A DNA stretch of 64,000 bases from Pantoea agglomerans (GCF_021397715.1 NZ_CP090207.1:1860001-1924000); one strand, 5' to 3'; counted from the stretch's first letter, positions 39,398 through 48,782 are shown. Program-made: numbers and translations. Notes: generated by a model not told the origin, from the letters alone.

Positions 39398-39413
39398 ACG
39401 AAAACGATTGCGT
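39398..39413. promoter_or_regulatory. PurR operator upstream of purT
   Basis: ACGAAAACGATTGCGT fits the PurR consensus (central CG with AAAC and GTTT/ATTG half-sites) and lies 41 bases before the purT start. Confidence 0.75.
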
Positions 39414-39525
39414 ACTCATCTTTCTTACCGAACGCTCCGCCGTTTGCCTTACTTTTCCCGCTCTGACGTTTCCTGACATCTTTTTCGTCAGGATGACGGA
39501 CTACCATCTTAAACAGGAGTGGATG

Positions 39526-40182
39526 ATGAACAACTGGTTGCAACAAATTCAGTCGGTACTGGCGAAGAAGGGCGGCGACAGCAAGTCTGGCGGTGGTTTA
39601 AGCGATATGCTGGCACCGGGCGCGTTGGGCGGCCTGGCGGGTATGCTGATTTCCAGTAAATCGTCGCGCAAACTGTTAACCAAATATGGCGGCAAAGCGC
39701 TGATCATTGGCGGCGGTGCTGCCGCAGGCGCGGTGCTGTGGAACAAATATAAGCAGCGGGTCAGCGAAGCGCACCAGAATGAACCTGACTTTGGCGCAGC
39801 GCAGACGCCCATTGACCTGCGCGCCGAACGTCTGGTCACAGCGCTGGTATTCGCCGCCAAAAGTGATGGCCATATCGACGATCAGGAACGGGCAGCGATT
39901 GAGCAGAATATTCATCAGTCTGGTTACGGTCAGGAGGCGGAACAGCTGATTCAGAAAGCGATGAACCGCCCACTCGATCCGCAGTGGCTGGCCGCCGACG
40001 TAAAGAACGAAGAGGAGGCGCTGGAGCTTTACTTCCTGAGCTGCGCGGCGATCGACGTCGATCATTTTATGGAACGCAGTTACCTGTCGGCGCTGGGCGA
40101 TGCGCTTAAAATCCCGCAGGATGTCCGTGACGGTATTCAGCAGGATATCGTGGCAGAGAAGGCCCGCTTACCCGCCAGTTAA
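39526..40182 (+). CDS. yebE: DUF533 membrane protein YebE
   Basis: A protein of 218 residues. A Gly-rich hydrophobic segment ([15 protein letters not shown] and [16 protein letters not shown]) anchors it in the inner membrane; the C-terminal TerB-like helical domain includes [20 protein letters not shown] and Asp-His-Phe-Met-Glu-Arg-Ser-Tyr. YebE is Cpx/envelope-stress associated in Escherichia coli; its function is unknown. Two ATGs stand in tandem at 39523 and 39526; the second has better spacing to AGGAG. Confidence 0.92.
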   Translation: MNNWLQQIQSVLAKKGGDSKSGGGLSDMLAPGALGGLAGMLISSKSSRKLLTKYGGKALIIGGGAAAGAVLWNKYKQRVSEAHQNEPDFGAAQTPIDLRAERLVTALVFAAKSDGHIDDQERAAIEQNIHQSGYGQEAEQLIQKAMNRPLDPQWLAADVKNEEEALELYFLSCAAIDVDHFMERSYLSALGDALKIPQDVRDGIQQDIVAEKARLPAS

Positions 40183-40297
40183 TCCCCCACTGGCCACCTC
40201 CGGTGGCCAGCTTGCTGTTTCCGTACCAGTTGAAGCTTGGCTTCCTGCGCCTTTGGTGCCACGCTTACAGATCATTACTTTCACGGAGACGGATGTC

Positions 40298-42361
40298 ATG
40301 AAAGCACCCATCGCAAAGAAAATACCGCATGAGATGACGCTGCATGGTGAAACGCGCGTCGATAACTACTACTGGCTACGCGACGACAAACGTGAAGATA
40401 ACGAAGTTCTCGATTACCTGCGGGCTGAAAATAATTATGGCCGTAAAATCATGGCCTCTCAGCAACCGCTTCAGGAGCGGGTACTCAAAGAGATCATCGA
40501 TCGTCTGCCGCCGGAAGACCATTCGGTGCCCTATGTGAAGAACGGGTATCGTTATCAGAGTCGCTATCAGAGCGGCAATGAATATCCGGCTTACTATCGG
40601 CAACCCGCCGACAGCGCGGAGTCTGATGAATGGACCTTGCTGCTCGATGCCAATCAGCGCGCCTCCCACAGTGAGTTTTACACCATGGGCGCGCTGCACA
40701 TCAGCCCGGATAACCAGGTGATGGCGATGGCAGAAGATTTTCTGTCGCGGCGGCAATATGGCATTCGCTTCCGCAATCTGCACAGCGGCAGCTGGTATCC
40801 GGAAGTGCTGAGCAACGCCTCCTCCAGCTTTGCCTGGGGTAACGATTCCCGCACCGTCTACTATGTGCAGAAGCATCCACAGACGCTGCTTTCTTATCAG
40901 GTCTGGCGGCATGAGCTGGGAACGCCGCAGTGCGACGATCAGCTGGTGTATGAGGAGAAGGATGATACGTTTCACCTCAGCGTGCATAAAACCACCTCAA
41001 AACAGTTCATCCTGATCGCGCTGTACAGCACGACCACCAGTGAAATTCAGCTGATCGACGCTAACTTCCCGGATGCGCTACCGCATGTGTTCCTGCCGCG
41101 CCGCCGCGATCATGAGTACAGCCTCGACCATTACGATCACCAGTTCTTTATCCGCTCGAATCGCGACGGCAAGAACTTCGGGCTTTATCGCACCCGATAT
41201 CTGCCTGAGTCCCGCTGGGAGACGTTGATCCCGGCGCGGGATCATGTGGTGATGGAAGATTTCCAGCTATTCCGTGACTGGCTGGTGGTTGAGGAGCGCC
41301 AGCGCGGCCTGACCAGCCTGCGCCAGATTAACTGGGCCAGCGGCGAAAACAGCGGCATCGCGTTTGACGATCCGACCTATGTTACCTGGCTGGCCTATAA
41401 CCCGACGCCCCGCACCAGTAAACTGCGCTACGGTTACTCGTCAATGACCACCCCGACCACGCTGTTTGAGCTGGATATGGATACCGGTGAACGCCGCATT
41501 CTGAAACAGACGGCGGTAAAAGGCTTCGACGCGGACGACTACAAAAGCGAGCATCACTGGATCAAAGTCAGCGATGGCACCGAAGTGCCGGTTTCGCTGG
41601 TCTATAACCGTAAATACTATCAGCCGGGCCAGAACCCGATGCTGGTCTACGGCTACGGTGCGTATGGCAGCAGTATGGATGCCGATTTCAGCGTCAGCCG
41701 TCTGAGCCTGCTGGATCGTGGCTTTGTCTATGCGCTGGTTCAGGTTCGCGGCGGCGGCGAGTTAGGCCAGCAATGGTACGATGCGGGCCGCCTGCTGAAT
41801 AAGATGAACAGCTTTACCGATTTTATCGACGTAACCCATGCGCTGGTGGCGCGTGGCATCGGGCATCCCGAACGGCTCTACGCGATGGGTGGCAGCGCCG
41901 GTGGCCTGCTGATGGGCGCGGTGATCAATATGGCACCGCAGCGTTTCCACGGCGTGGTGGCGCAGGTGCCGTTTGTGGATGTGGTGACCACCATGCTCGA
42001 TGAGTCGATCCCACTGACAACCGGCGAATATGATGAGTGGGGCAATCCCAATCAGGCGGAATACTATCACTATATCCGCCAGTACAGCCCTTACGACAAT
42101 ATCGAAGCCAAAGCCTATCCCCATTTGCTGGTGACGACCGGCCTGCACGATTCGCAGGTACAGTACTGGGAACCGGCAAAATGGGTGGCGAAGCTCAGAT
42201 CAATGAAAACCGATAATAACCTGTTGCTGCTCTGTACCGACATGGATGCCGGTCACGGCGGCAAGTCCGGTCGCTATAAAGCCTACGAAGGGGTGGCGAT
42301 GGAGTACGCCTTTATCCTCGGACTGGCGCAGGGGACGCTACCCCCGGCCGGAGACTACTGA
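40298..42361 (+). CDS. ptrB: Oligopeptidase B
   Basis: A protein of 687 residues. The N-terminal beta-propeller (about 75-400) covers the C-terminal alpha/beta hydrolase with Ser nucleophile Gly-Gly-Ser-Ala-Gly-Gly, Gly-Gly-Glu-Leu-Gly-Gln-Gln-Trp-Tyr and the catalytic His region Gly-His-Gly-Gly-Lys-Ser-Gly-Arg. It cuts short peptides after Lys and Arg in the cytoplasm. The start at 40298 fits the family, and GGAG stands upstream. The 3' end overlaps exoX tail to tail by seven bases. Confidence 0.95.
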   Translation: MKAPIAKKIPHEMTLHGETRVDNYYWLRDDKREDNEVLDYLRAENNYGRKIMASQQPLQERVLKEIIDRLPPEDHSVPYVKNGYRYQSRYQSGNEYPAYYRQPADSAESDEWTLLLDANQRASHSEFYTMGALHISPDNQVMAMAEDFLSRRQYGIRFRNLHSGSWYPEVLSNASSSFAWGNDSRTVYYVQKHPQTLLSYQVWRHELGTPQCDDQLVYEEKDDTFHLSVHKTTSKQFILIALYSTTTSEIQLIDANFPDALPHVFLPRRRDHEYSLDHYDHQFFIRSNRDGKNFGLYRTRYLPESRWETLIPARDHVVMEDFQLFRDWLVVEERQRGLTSLRQINWASGENSGIAFDDPTYVTWLAYNPTPRTSKLRYGYSSMTTPTTLFELDMDTGERRILKQTAVKGFDADDYKSEHHWIKVSDGTEVPVSLVYNRKYYQPGQNPMLVYGYGAYGSSMDADFSVSRLSLLDRGFVYALVQVRGGGELGQQWYDAGRLLNKMNSFTDFIDVTHALVARGIGHPERLYAMGGSAGGLLMGAVINMAPQRFHGVVAQVPFVDVVTTMLDESIPLTTGEYDEWGNPNQAEYYHYIRQYSPYDNIEAKAYPHLLVTTGLHDSQVQYWEPAKWVAKLRSMKTDNNLLLLCTDMDAGHGGKSGRYKAYEGVAMEYAFILGLAQGTLPPAGDY

Positions 42362-43026
42362 TCCTCGCTGAGGCATTTCCGCAGCGCCTGCCGTAATGGC
42401 GGGCGCAGATCGGCCACGTTATCCAGCATCCATTTCAGGTAGCCCGGATCTTTACGGGCGATCACTGCAATCGCCTGACCACGATACTTGCCGAATGGCA
42501 GAACATCGTCACGCTGCGCCGCCGGTTGCGAGCGCACAATCATCTCGGATGCGCTCCAGCCTGAGGTTTCCATAATGCGTATTAACAGCGCGGCGGTGAC
42601 ATAACAGTCATAGAGCGCGCGGTGCGCATGCAGGTCGGCGGGCGGCGTGACGTCCAGCTTCAGCGAGTGCCGCAGCGCCTGATTGCCATATTTGATGCCC
42701 GGCCACAGCTGACGCGCCAGCTGCATGGTGCAGATCCACTCACCGTACATCTCAGGCAACATGCGACGATCGAAGCTGGCGTTATGCGCCACGTAGAAGG
42801 CGCTGCCGTGGTAGCGGGAAATCGCCTGTTCAATGGTCGGCTTGTCGGCCACCATCGCTTCGGTAATGCGATGCACCGCCATTGCCTGCCGGCTGATAGG
42901 GCGGTCAGGCAGGATCAGATCGCTCATCGGGTTAACAATCTGGCCGTTGATCACATCCACCGACGCCACTTCCACCACGCCGCCCTGCAGGCCGCAGGTT
43001 TCGGTATCAATTACGCGTAACATCAT
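42355..43026 (-). CDS. exoX: Exodeoxyribonuclease X
   Basis: A protein of 223 residues. DnaQ-type DEDDh exonuclease: Val-Ile-Asp-Thr-Glu-Thr-Cys-Gly (first Asp and Glu), Val-Ala-His-Asn-Ala-Ser-Phe-Asp (second Asp), Leu-His-Ala-His-Arg-Ala-Leu-Tyr-Asp (His and last Asp). It degrades DNA 3' to 5' in repair. The start shares one base with the holE stop, so both genes are likely on one transcript. Met 1 or 2 can start. Confidence 0.93.
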   Translation of the reverse strand: MMLRVIDTETCGLQGGVVEVASVDVINGQIVNPMSDLILPDRPISRQAMAVHRITEAMVADKPTIEQAISRYHGSAFYVAHNASFDRRMLPEMYGEWICTMQLARQLWPGIKYGNQALRHSLKLDVTPPADLHAHRALYDCYVTAALLIRIMETSGWSASEMIVRSQPAAQRDDVLPFGKYRGQAIAVIARKDPGYLKWMLDNVADLRPPLRQALRKCLSEDQ

Positions 43027-43256
43027 TATTTCATCTTCGGTTCATAAGGCAGGCGCGACAGGCTGAGTGACGCCTGGCGATAGTGCATCAGACGCTGACG
43101 AAACCAGTCGCGTAGCGCCTCGGGCTGTTCCTGAGCGACCATCTCTGCGACCACCGGCATGTTATAGCGCTCTTTGAACGCCACACCCGCTGCCGCCAAA
43201 TCGACATTGATTTTGTCTTTCTCTTCCCGGGACAGCCGGGCAAGGTTATGACTCAT
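43026..43256 (-). CDS. holE: DNA polymerase III theta subunit
   Basis: A protein of 76 residues, the same length as HolE. The block [19 protein letters not shown] is nearly identical to Escherichia coli, as is the end Leu-Ser-Arg-Leu-Pro-Tyr-Glu-Pro-Lys. It binds and stabilises the epsilon proofreading subunit. The start at 43256 has GGAG upstream; the frame stays open to 43310. It is coupled to exoX, another DnaQ-fold exonuclease. Confidence 0.95.
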   Translation of the reverse strand: MSHNLARLSREEKDKINVDLAAAGVAFKERYNMPVVAEMVAQEQPEALRDWFRQRLMHYRQASLSLSRLPYEPKMK

Positions 43257-43407
43257 AGTGTTCTCCTGATGATGTGGGGCAAAAGTAATGTTTTCCCCGG
43301 CCTGAAGCAAGGGTTAAGGATCGCATCGCTGGCCTCGACACCATAAAACGAGCAGCGTATCCTTTCGCCACGTTTGTCGCGTCAACGGTTGTTAAAAGGA
43401 TGATCTT

Positions 43408-43785
43408 ATGCAGAAAAAAGCGGTTTCCCGCATGATCGCTGCGCTGGCGGTTGTCGCTGGCCTGAGTTTCAGTCAGTTTGCGCTGGCCCATGCTCATCTT
43501 CAGTCATCAAATCCGGCGGCTAACGCGCAGGTGACCTCTTCAGCGGATGCGCTGACGCTGAATTTTAGCGAAGATATTGAGGCGGCATTCAGCGGCGTGA
43601 CCTTGCTGGATGCGGCACAACAGCCGGTAGCGACCGGCAAAGCGCGTGTCGCGGCGAAACAGGCCAGTCATCTGATTATTGATCTGCCGCAGCCGCTTAA
43701 AGCCGGTGACTATCAGGTTAACTGGCATGTGCTGTCGGTTGACGGGCATAAAACCTCAGGAAGCTACCGCTTCAGCGTGAAATAA
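43408..43785 (+). CDS. yobA: CopC-like periplasmic copper protein (YobA)
   Basis: A protein of 125 residues. The signal peptide ends at Ala-Leu-Ala; the mature N-terminus begins His-Ala-His-Leu, so the first His is a likely Cu(II) ligand as in CopC. The typical Gly-His-Lys-Thr-Ser-Gly-Ser-Tyr stands near the end. Together with the CopD-like gene two bases downstream it forms a copper-handling pair. Confidence 0.9.
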   Translation: MQKKAVSRMIAALAVVAGLSFSQFALAHAHLQSSNPAANAQVTSSADALTLNFSEDIEAAFSGVTLLDAAQQPVATGKARVAAKQASHLIIDLPQPLKAGDYQVNWHVLSVDGHKTSGSYRFSVK

Positions 43786-43787
43786 TC

Positions 43788-44666
43788 GTGGTGGAGACCC
43801 TTTGGGTAAGCCTGCGCGGGCTGCATTTTGCCGCTCTGATGCTGCTGACCGCGAGTGCAGGTTACTCTGCGCTACTGGCACCGGCACGCTACCGTCCACG
43901 GCTGGCGATTGGCTTAAACCCCTTGTTGCAGTGGAGCGCGTGGCTGGCGCTGCTGAGCGCACTGGCGATGCTGGCCTGCCAGAACGTATTGATGAGCGGC
44001 GACAGCGCCAACCTGGCCGAGGGTGCCATCTGGCTGGCGGTGCTGGGTACCCGCTTTGGCGTTGTGTGGCAATGGGAGATGCTGTTCAGCGTTTTAGCCG
44101 TCGCAGGGCTGTGGCTGAACGGGCGACTGCGAGCGCAGACGTTACTGCTGACGGGCGTGCTGCAACTGGCTTCTCTGGCCTTCACCGGACATGCAGCGAT
44201 GCATGAAGGCTGGCCCGGCCTGTTACACCCGTTCAATCAGGCTTTGCATCTGATTGCGGCGGCGTTCTGGGCTGGTGGTTTGTTACCGCTGCTGTTATTG
44301 ATGCGCGAAGCGCGGCAGATTGAGCGCCGCACGGATGCTATCCGTACCATGATGCGTTTTTCCCGTTATGGTCATCTGGCCGTCGCGTTAACGCTGCTCA
44401 CTGGCGCGATCAACAGTCTGATGATCCTCGGCTGGCCGCTGACGTGGCCCGATTCACCTTATGTGATATTACTGCTGTGCAAGGTGTTGCTGGTGGCGTT
44501 AATGGTGCTGGTGGCGCTGATCAATCGTTACTGGCTGGTGCCACGCTTTCGTCTGGCGGGCAGTGGGACGCAGCAAAAATTTATCCGCATGACCCAGCTG
44601 GAACTGCTGCTGGCGTGTGGAGTGGTTGGGCTGGTCAGCGTTTTTGCCACGCTGTCGCCAGCCTGA
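43788..44666 (+). CDS. yebZ: CopD-like copper-resistance membrane protein (YebZ)
   Basis: A protein of 292 residues with about eight helices. Starts GTG at 43788 or 43791. The His-rich helices (Leu-His-Phe-Ala, Gly-His-Ala-Ala-Met-His-Glu, ALHLIAAAFWAGGLLPLLLL) are the CopD signature. It is thought to move copper between the periplasm and cytoplasm with CopC. Part of a yobA-yebZ-yebY operon. Confidence 0.9.
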   Translation: MVETLWVSLRGLHFAALMLLTASAGYSALLAPARYRPRLAIGLNPLLQWSAWLALLSALAMLACQNVLMSGDSANLAEGAIWLAVLGTRFGVVWQWEMLFSVLAVAGLWLNGRLRAQTLLLTGVLQLASLAFTGHAAMHEGWPGLLHPFNQALHLIAAAFWAGGLLPLLLLMREARQIERRTDAIRTMMRFSRYGHLAVALTLLTGAINSLMILGWPLTWPDSPYVILLLCKVLLVALMVLVALINRYWLVPRFRLAGSGTQQKFIRMTQLELLLACGVVGLVSVFATLSPA

Positions 44667-44697
44667 ATATTATTTAAGAGATGCGTAAAGGTAAGTT

Positions 44698-45045
44698 ATG
44701 TTGCTGAAGAAAGTGATTCCCGCAGTCCTGTTGTTATCCCTATGCGGCCAGGCGCTGGCGGCGCAGATCATTACCGTCAGCCGTTTTGAAATCGGTAAAG
44801 ACAAATGGCCGTTTAACCGTGAAGAGGTGATGCTGACCTGTGAAAAAGACGGTTCGCTGTTTGCCATTAACCCCAGCACCCTGATGCAGTATCCGCTGAA
44901 TGACAAAGCAGAGCAGCTGTTCAAAAACAAACAGGTGAAAGCACAACCGATCAGCGTGATTCAGAGTGAAGATAAAGCGAATCCGGGCCATATGATGAGC
45001 CTGCAGCCGATTGTTGAGCGCACCCAGGCGCTGTGCGGTAAATAA
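44698..45045 (+). CDS. yebY: DUF2511 periplasmic protein YebY
   Basis: A protein of 115 residues. The signal peptide ends at Ala-Leu-Ala-Ala; the mature chain has two Cys (Leu-Thr-Cys-Glu and the C-terminal Leu-Cys-Gly-Lys) that may pair. Sequence and place after yebZ match YebY. Function unknown; probably linked to copper handling through the operon. An AAGGTAAG ribosome site is present. Confidence 0.9.
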   Translation: MLLKKVIPAVLLLSLCGQALAAQIITVSRFEIGKDKWPFNREEVMLTCEKDGSLFAINPSTLMQYPLNDKAEQLFKNKQVKAQPISVIQSEDKANPGHMMSLQPIVERTQALCGK

Positions 45046-45164
45046 ACCCGCCGGGTACAGTGCCACGCTGTACCCGAATTCCACTGTTTTCTGCCGTTGC
45101 GATCACAAACTGTTCCAGATTCCGGTCTCCAGCCTCGCGCTGACTGGCAAATCCTGTGCGCTGA

Positions 45165-45171
45165 TCTAATC
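45165..45171 (+). promoter_or_regulatory. Sigma-S type -10 element of sdsR
   Basis: CTAATCT seven bases before the predicted RNA start resembles the CTATACT -10 of sigma-S promoters. SdsR is strictly sigma-S dependent in Escherichia coli and Salmonella. Confidence 0.6.
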
Positions 45172-45178
45172 TTAACGT

Positions 45179-45278
45179 GTAAGGCGAAACCGCCTTCATG
45201 AATGCCAACTTTTAGCGCACGGCTCCTTGAGAGCCATTTCCCTGGACCGAATATAGGAATCGTATTCGGTCTTTTTTT
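45179..45278 (+). ncRNA. sdsR: Small RNA SdsR (RyeB)
   Basis: About 100 nucleotides. The block AATGCCAACTTTTAGCGCAC and the following GAGAGCCATTTCCCTGGACC are as I recall them from Escherichia coli SdsR. The 3' terminator GACCGAATA-loop-TATTCGGTC with seven T residues is also conserved. It lies after yebY, as in enterobacteria. SdsR is an abundant Hfq-bound stationary-phase RNA that represses targets such as mutS and porins; in Escherichia coli it is opposed by the antisense RNA RyeA (SraC). Whether RyeA exists here cannot be seen. Confidence 0.9.
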
Positions 45279-46410
45279 GTTTAATTATCAAGATAAAAAT
45301 CAGATCCACAAGATTCCCTATCCGATATTGTCCTTTCAGACCATCGCAGATTTTCCTCTCCGGAATGGAGATACTTTTCAGTCATCATTTCTGGCTGATG
45401 TCCTGCTGTGTTTAGCGAATAATTTGTCACATTCACTTTCAACGGTCGCACCGGCAGTTAACTGATTCCAGAAAAGATGAGGGGATTAATGATTAGCCCG
45501 ATATCGGCATTGTTCCGCGTTTTAACGAACCCTTCAGCCAGACTATCGGAGTAAAAAAATCATCAGGGCTGATCATGCAGATGCTTACGAGACGGCAGGA
45601 TCAATGCCGGGTATTATGATTTTATCAGAATGAGCTTTATCGGGTCTGACATACAATCGGGTTAAAATCCTTTACAGATTATTGAATTGATCAATTCAAA
45701 GGTGTCATGGTAATCCATTATTAATACAATTAATTGCTTATCTCAGGAGGTCAGGGTTATTTGCGTGGGGTTGTGATGCAGACAGGAATTTATAGTCAGA
45801 AAGGGTTCGTCACACCCATCCTCCCTGACAACTTAACTCAGTTTAAGGCGAATTTAAAAAAAAGATCAACGCGCACGCAAAAGCCACCTTAACTTTGTTC
45901 AGAACGGTCTCCCCCGAAAGTTAACTTGATCCTCGGTATCCCAACCATTAGCGAGTTTTTTTGCTCAATAGATAGCCGTACTTCAGGATACCGTAGCCAG
46001 CAGGTTGTGGTTTACATCACGGTTAAATGAAGGCAGATACAAGAAATTTTATCATCCTGTTGCTAGGGCGAATCCCCTGTTCAGCAGAGATCAATCTGAT
46101 AAGTAATTTGAAAAGCCAGGTTACGTCGACAGGCCTTAATTGGTGTTATCCCATTTTGATGATTGAGTGCCCTATCTATCCTAAGTAACAAATAAAAAGT
46201 TGTTGCCAAATATCGCGTTGAAAAATTTGTTACATAAAGCGGTTAATTAAATGCCTGATCATCAGGTGTGCGTCAGGTCTCATTATTTTAGAAGTAATAG
46301 GATAAAGAGGGTTTTTTTGTCACCATTTGAAGTTTATTTTTTCCTGTAAATTATTTAATTTCCTTTGCTATCATAGGCTTTATTGGCTTTTATTAAAGCA
46401 GGGTTTGATT
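45279..46410. other. AT-rich gene-free stretch before the microcin unit
   Basis: Over 1.1 kb without a convincing gene, of lower GC than the backbone. It contains a perfect 18-base palindrome TTGAATTGATCAATTCAA (45682-45699). A 38-codon plus-strand frame at 45776-45892 (Met-Gln-Thr-Gly-Ile-Tyr-Ser-Gln-Lys) has no clear ribosome site or family and may be a fragment. The stretch looks like acquired or decayed DNA. Confidence 0.5.
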
Positions 46411-46439
46411 TTGAGGTCGGTTTGCTTAAATGGTATAAA
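46411..46439 (+). promoter_or_regulatory. Probable promoter of the microcin-like unit
   Basis: TTGAGG (46411-46416), a 17-base spacer and TATAAA (46434-46439) place a start near 46446, about 48 bases before the precursor gene. Confidence 0.55.
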
Positions 46440-46493
46440 CAACCTGCAGCGCTGCTTCCTTTAAGCTTGATACTTCTTTGGGAGATTTAAAAT

Positions 46494-46847
46494 ATGGAAA
46501 TTTTAAACATTATGCAGTCAACCTTTGTTGCTGGTGCAAGGGGGGCCTGTGGTCCTGCCTATGCTGGTGCCGGCGCCCGACAAAGCCAACAGGGTGGTGG
46601 CAGTGGCAATCGCACCGCTGGCAGTAATGGAAATGATGACATTTATGCAGGTACCGATGACTGTGTGATATCAATTGGCTCAGGCGCGTTGGGCGGTATA
46701 AAAGGCGAGCCAGGGGGAGCATTCATCGGTGACCTGTCAAACGGGTATAGCGCATGTATTGGTAGCTCAAACAATGGTACTGGGGGAGGGGCATCTCAAT
46801 CAGGGGCCGGAAACTGCTCTGGTGGAATAGGTGGCGTATGCAATTAG
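46494..46847 (+). CDS. Putative class II microcin precursor (glycine-rich, Cys-containing)
   Basis: A protein of 117 residues, with GGGAG eight bases before the ATG. Residues 1-15 (Met-Glu-Ile-Leu-Asn-Ile-Met-Gln-Ser-Thr-Phe-Val-Ala-Gly-Ala) match the 15-residue double-glycine-type leaders of class IIa microcins in length, in the hydrophobic residues at 4, 6 and 12, and in Gly14-Ala15 (microcin L also ends Gly-Ala). The mature part would be 102 residues, about a third Gly. Cys residues are at 19, 57, 88, 108 and 116. Residues 57-99 (ISIGSGALGGIKGEPGGAFI between two Cys, then a Gly/Asn run) recall the core of microcin PDI. No exporter gene is in the window. A short two-helix protein follows with a 10-base overlap. 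Microcin function is inferred; another small secreted glycine-rich protein is possible. Confidence 0.65.
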   Translation: MEILNIMQSTFVAGARGACGPAYAGAGARQSQQGGGSGNRTAGSNGNDDIYAGTDDCVISIGSGALGGIKGEPGGAFIGDLSNGYSACIGSSNNGTGGGASQSGAGNCSGGIGGVCN

Positions 46848-47074
46848 AAAAGCATGCAAAAAAAATCACCTGGCTTATAGATTTTGCGGTAATGGCCCTG
46901 TGCATCGTTTTTAATGTGTCTTTTCTGCATGGTGTTTGCCTGTGGGATTCGACGTATTTTGACATACCGAGAGATATTTCCAGATATGCATTATACCTCA
47001 CTAGCCTTATCGGGGCTGTGACGATAAGTAATAAGGTCGCTGATTTTTTAATACGATGTATTATAAAATCCTGA
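46838..47074 (+). CDS. Putative microcin immunity protein (two-helix membrane protein)
   Basis: A protein of 78 residues. Two hydrophobic helices (about 10-30, TWLIDFAVMALCIVFNVSFL, and 49-71) flank a hydrophilic loop (HGVCLWDSTYFDIPRDISRY); both ends are charged and probably cytoplasmic. No named family is recognised. It overlaps the precursor gene by ten bases and shares its terminator, so the two are co-translated, which is the usual layout of a bacteriocin with its immunity gene. Size and topology fit known microcin immunity proteins. The inner membrane location is predicted. Confidence 0.6.
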   Translation: MQLEKHAKKITWLIDFAVMALCIVFNVSFLHGVCLWDSTYFDIPRDISRYALYLTSLIGAVTISNKVADFLIRCIIKS

Positions 47075-47086
47075 TGGGCTGAATTT

Positions 47087-47110
47087 AAAGTCCACCCCGG
47101 TGGACTTTTT
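47087..47110 (+). terminator. Terminator of the microcin-like unit
   Basis: AAAGTCCACC-CC-GGTGGACTTT followed by further T residues, 12 bases after the putative immunity stop. It closes the two-gene unit. Confidence 0.9.
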
Positions 47111-47402
47111 ACTACTTTTTCTCTCACTATTCATAATGCTGAGCCATTAAGCTGGTCGCGGTTATCTGCTCACTAGATATACCATTGGTCGATTTTGCCA
47201 TTTGGCAAAAATTGAGAGGAGAGTATTTATTGGCGGCGCTGAACGGTCAGGCCTGTTAGTACCAGGCGTTATCGTGATCGGAGAGCCTATTAAAATGTCA
47301 CCTGAGTGGATTTTCCTCTGGAACGAGAGCAATACCAACCCGGCATCAAATTAGGCGGACAGACCAGAGTCCGGCATGCAGCCAAACGCTACTCAGAGCA
47401 GT

Positions 47403-47427
47403 TTGTCACCTGTTGAACAGGTGACAA
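47403..47427. repeat. Perfect 25-base palindrome
   Basis: Arms TTGTCACCTGTT and AACAGGTGACAA around a single G. It could be an operator, or a terminal repeat of a lost element. It directly precedes the decayed frame at 47417. Confidence 0.6.
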
Positions 47428-47683
47428 TCGGCATTGGATCGCCAACACTCATAACTTAATCATCTGTGATGCCAACGGTTTCTTCACCGTACTTTATAAC
47501 CTCTTCGATCAGCTGATACTCACTAAGCAAGCCGCGCTCAACAAGGCACATACATGGCCCGACCTGCGTATCATTCTGATTGATCGGGTTGGCGTCATCT
47601 GCAACGTCATGACTGGCCACAAACAGACTCAGCCGGATAGTCAGTACAAAACCATTACATCGCCATCCTCAGCCCGCCAATAA
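47417..47683 (+). pseudogene. Decayed reading frame of unknown origin
   Basis: 88 codons are open from just after an in-frame TGA to the TAA at 47681-47683, with no start codon near the left end. The translation is protein-like (His-Asn-Leu-Ile-Ile-Cys-Asp-Ala-Asn-Gly, then [21 protein letters not shown]). The same frame left of the TGA also looks coding (Arg-His-Ala-Ala-Lys-Arg-Tyr-Ser-Glu-Gln-Phe). I cannot name the parent gene; a transposase or phage remnant is possible. The surrounding 47111-47741 holds no intact gene. Confidence 0.4.
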
Positions 47684-47741
47684 ACTTGTTATCACTCGCG
47701 TTTGGCTTATCCTTACAGCTCAATCAAAGGGAGGTATGTTT

Positions 47742-48761
47742 ATGAAAGCTGCAATTGCTAACAGTGAGCACCAGGTTGATGTTGTAGAAAAAACTCTGCG
47801 CCCGCTGAAGAATGGCGAAGCACGGCTGCGGATGGAGTGCTGCGGAGTTTGCCATACCGATCTGCATGTGAAGAACGGTGACTTTGGCGACAAAACGGGC
47901 GTAACGCTCGGGCATGAAGGTATCGGTATCGTGGAGGAAGTGGCGCCCGATGTTACTTCGCTCAAGCCTGGCGATCGCGCCAGCGTGGCGTGGTTCTTTA
48001 AGGGCTGCGGACACTGCGAATATTGTAACTCGGGTAACGAAACGCTCTGCCGCGACGTAGTCAATGCCGGTTATACCGTTGATGGCGGCATGGCTGAAGA
48101 GTGTATCGTGGTAGCGGATTATTCGGTCAAAGTACCGGAAGGGCTCGACCCTTATGCGGCCAGCAGCGTGACCTGCGCTGGCGTCACCACCTATAAAGCG
48201 GTGAAGGTGTCAGAAGTGAAACCCGGTCAATGGATTGCTATTTACGGGCTCGGCGGGCTGGGCAACCTCGCACTGCAATACGCGAAGAATGTCTTCAACG
48301 CCAAGGTTATCGCCGTGGATATCAGCGAAGGTCAGCTTGAACTGGCGAAACAGATGGGTGCCGATCTGGTAGTCAACTCCGCTACGCAGGATGCGGCTGC
48401 AGTTATTCAGGAAAAAACCGGTGGCGCGCATGCGGCAGTGGTGACCGCCGTCGCTAAAGCGGCGTTTAACTCGGCTGTTGACGCGGTCCGTGCCGGTGGT
48501 CGGGTTGTCGCGGTCGGGCTGCCGCCTGAAGAGATGAGCCTGAATATTCCGCGACTGGTGCTGGACGGCATTCAGGTAGTGGGCTCGCTGGTCGGAACCC
48601 GTAACGATCTGGCTGAGGCTTTCCAGTTTGCTGCAGAAGGGAAGGTGGTGCCTAAAGTCACCAAACGGAAAATCGGCGAAATCAATACCATCTTCGATGA
48701 GATGCTTCAGGGAACCATTCGCGGCAGGATGGTGATCGATTTTACCGGTCAGTCAGCCTGA
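47742..48761 (+). CDS. adhP: Zinc-dependent alcohol dehydrogenase AdhP
   Basis: A protein of 339 residues. Catalytic zinc: Cys-Gly-Val-Cys-His-Thr-Asp-Leu-His and Gly-His-Glu-Gly-Ile-Gly; structural zinc: four Cys in [18 protein letters not shown] fold: Tyr-Gly-Leu-Gly-Gly-Leu-Gly-Asn-Leu. It interconverts ethanol and similar alcohols with aldehydes. ATG 47742 is chosen since GGGAGG is seven bases upstream, while the ATG at 47736 is too close. A strong terminator follows. Confidence 0.93.
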   Translation: MKAAIANSEHQVDVVEKTLRPLKNGEARLRMECCGVCHTDLHVKNGDFGDKTGVTLGHEGIGIVEEVAPDVTSLKPGDRASVAWFFKGCGHCEYCNSGNETLCRDVVNAGYTVDGGMAEECIVVADYSVKVPEGLDPYAASSVTCAGVTTYKAVKVSEVKPGQWIAIYGLGGLGNLALQYAKNVFNAKVIAVDISEGQLELAKQMGADLVVNSATQDAAAVIQEKTGGAHAAVVTAVAKAAFNSAVDAVRAGGRVVAVGLPPEEMSLNIPRLVLDGIQVVGSLVGTRNDLAEAFQFAAEGKVVPKVTKRKIGEINTIFDEMLQGTIRGRMVIDFTGQSA

Positions 48762-48782
48762 TAGCGGAACGTTCGAATCTGT

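Noticed and set aside
45202-45465. Plus-strand frame of 87 codons after yebY
   Set aside because: Its first third is the SdsR RNA and its terminator, and no ribosome site or family likeness exists.
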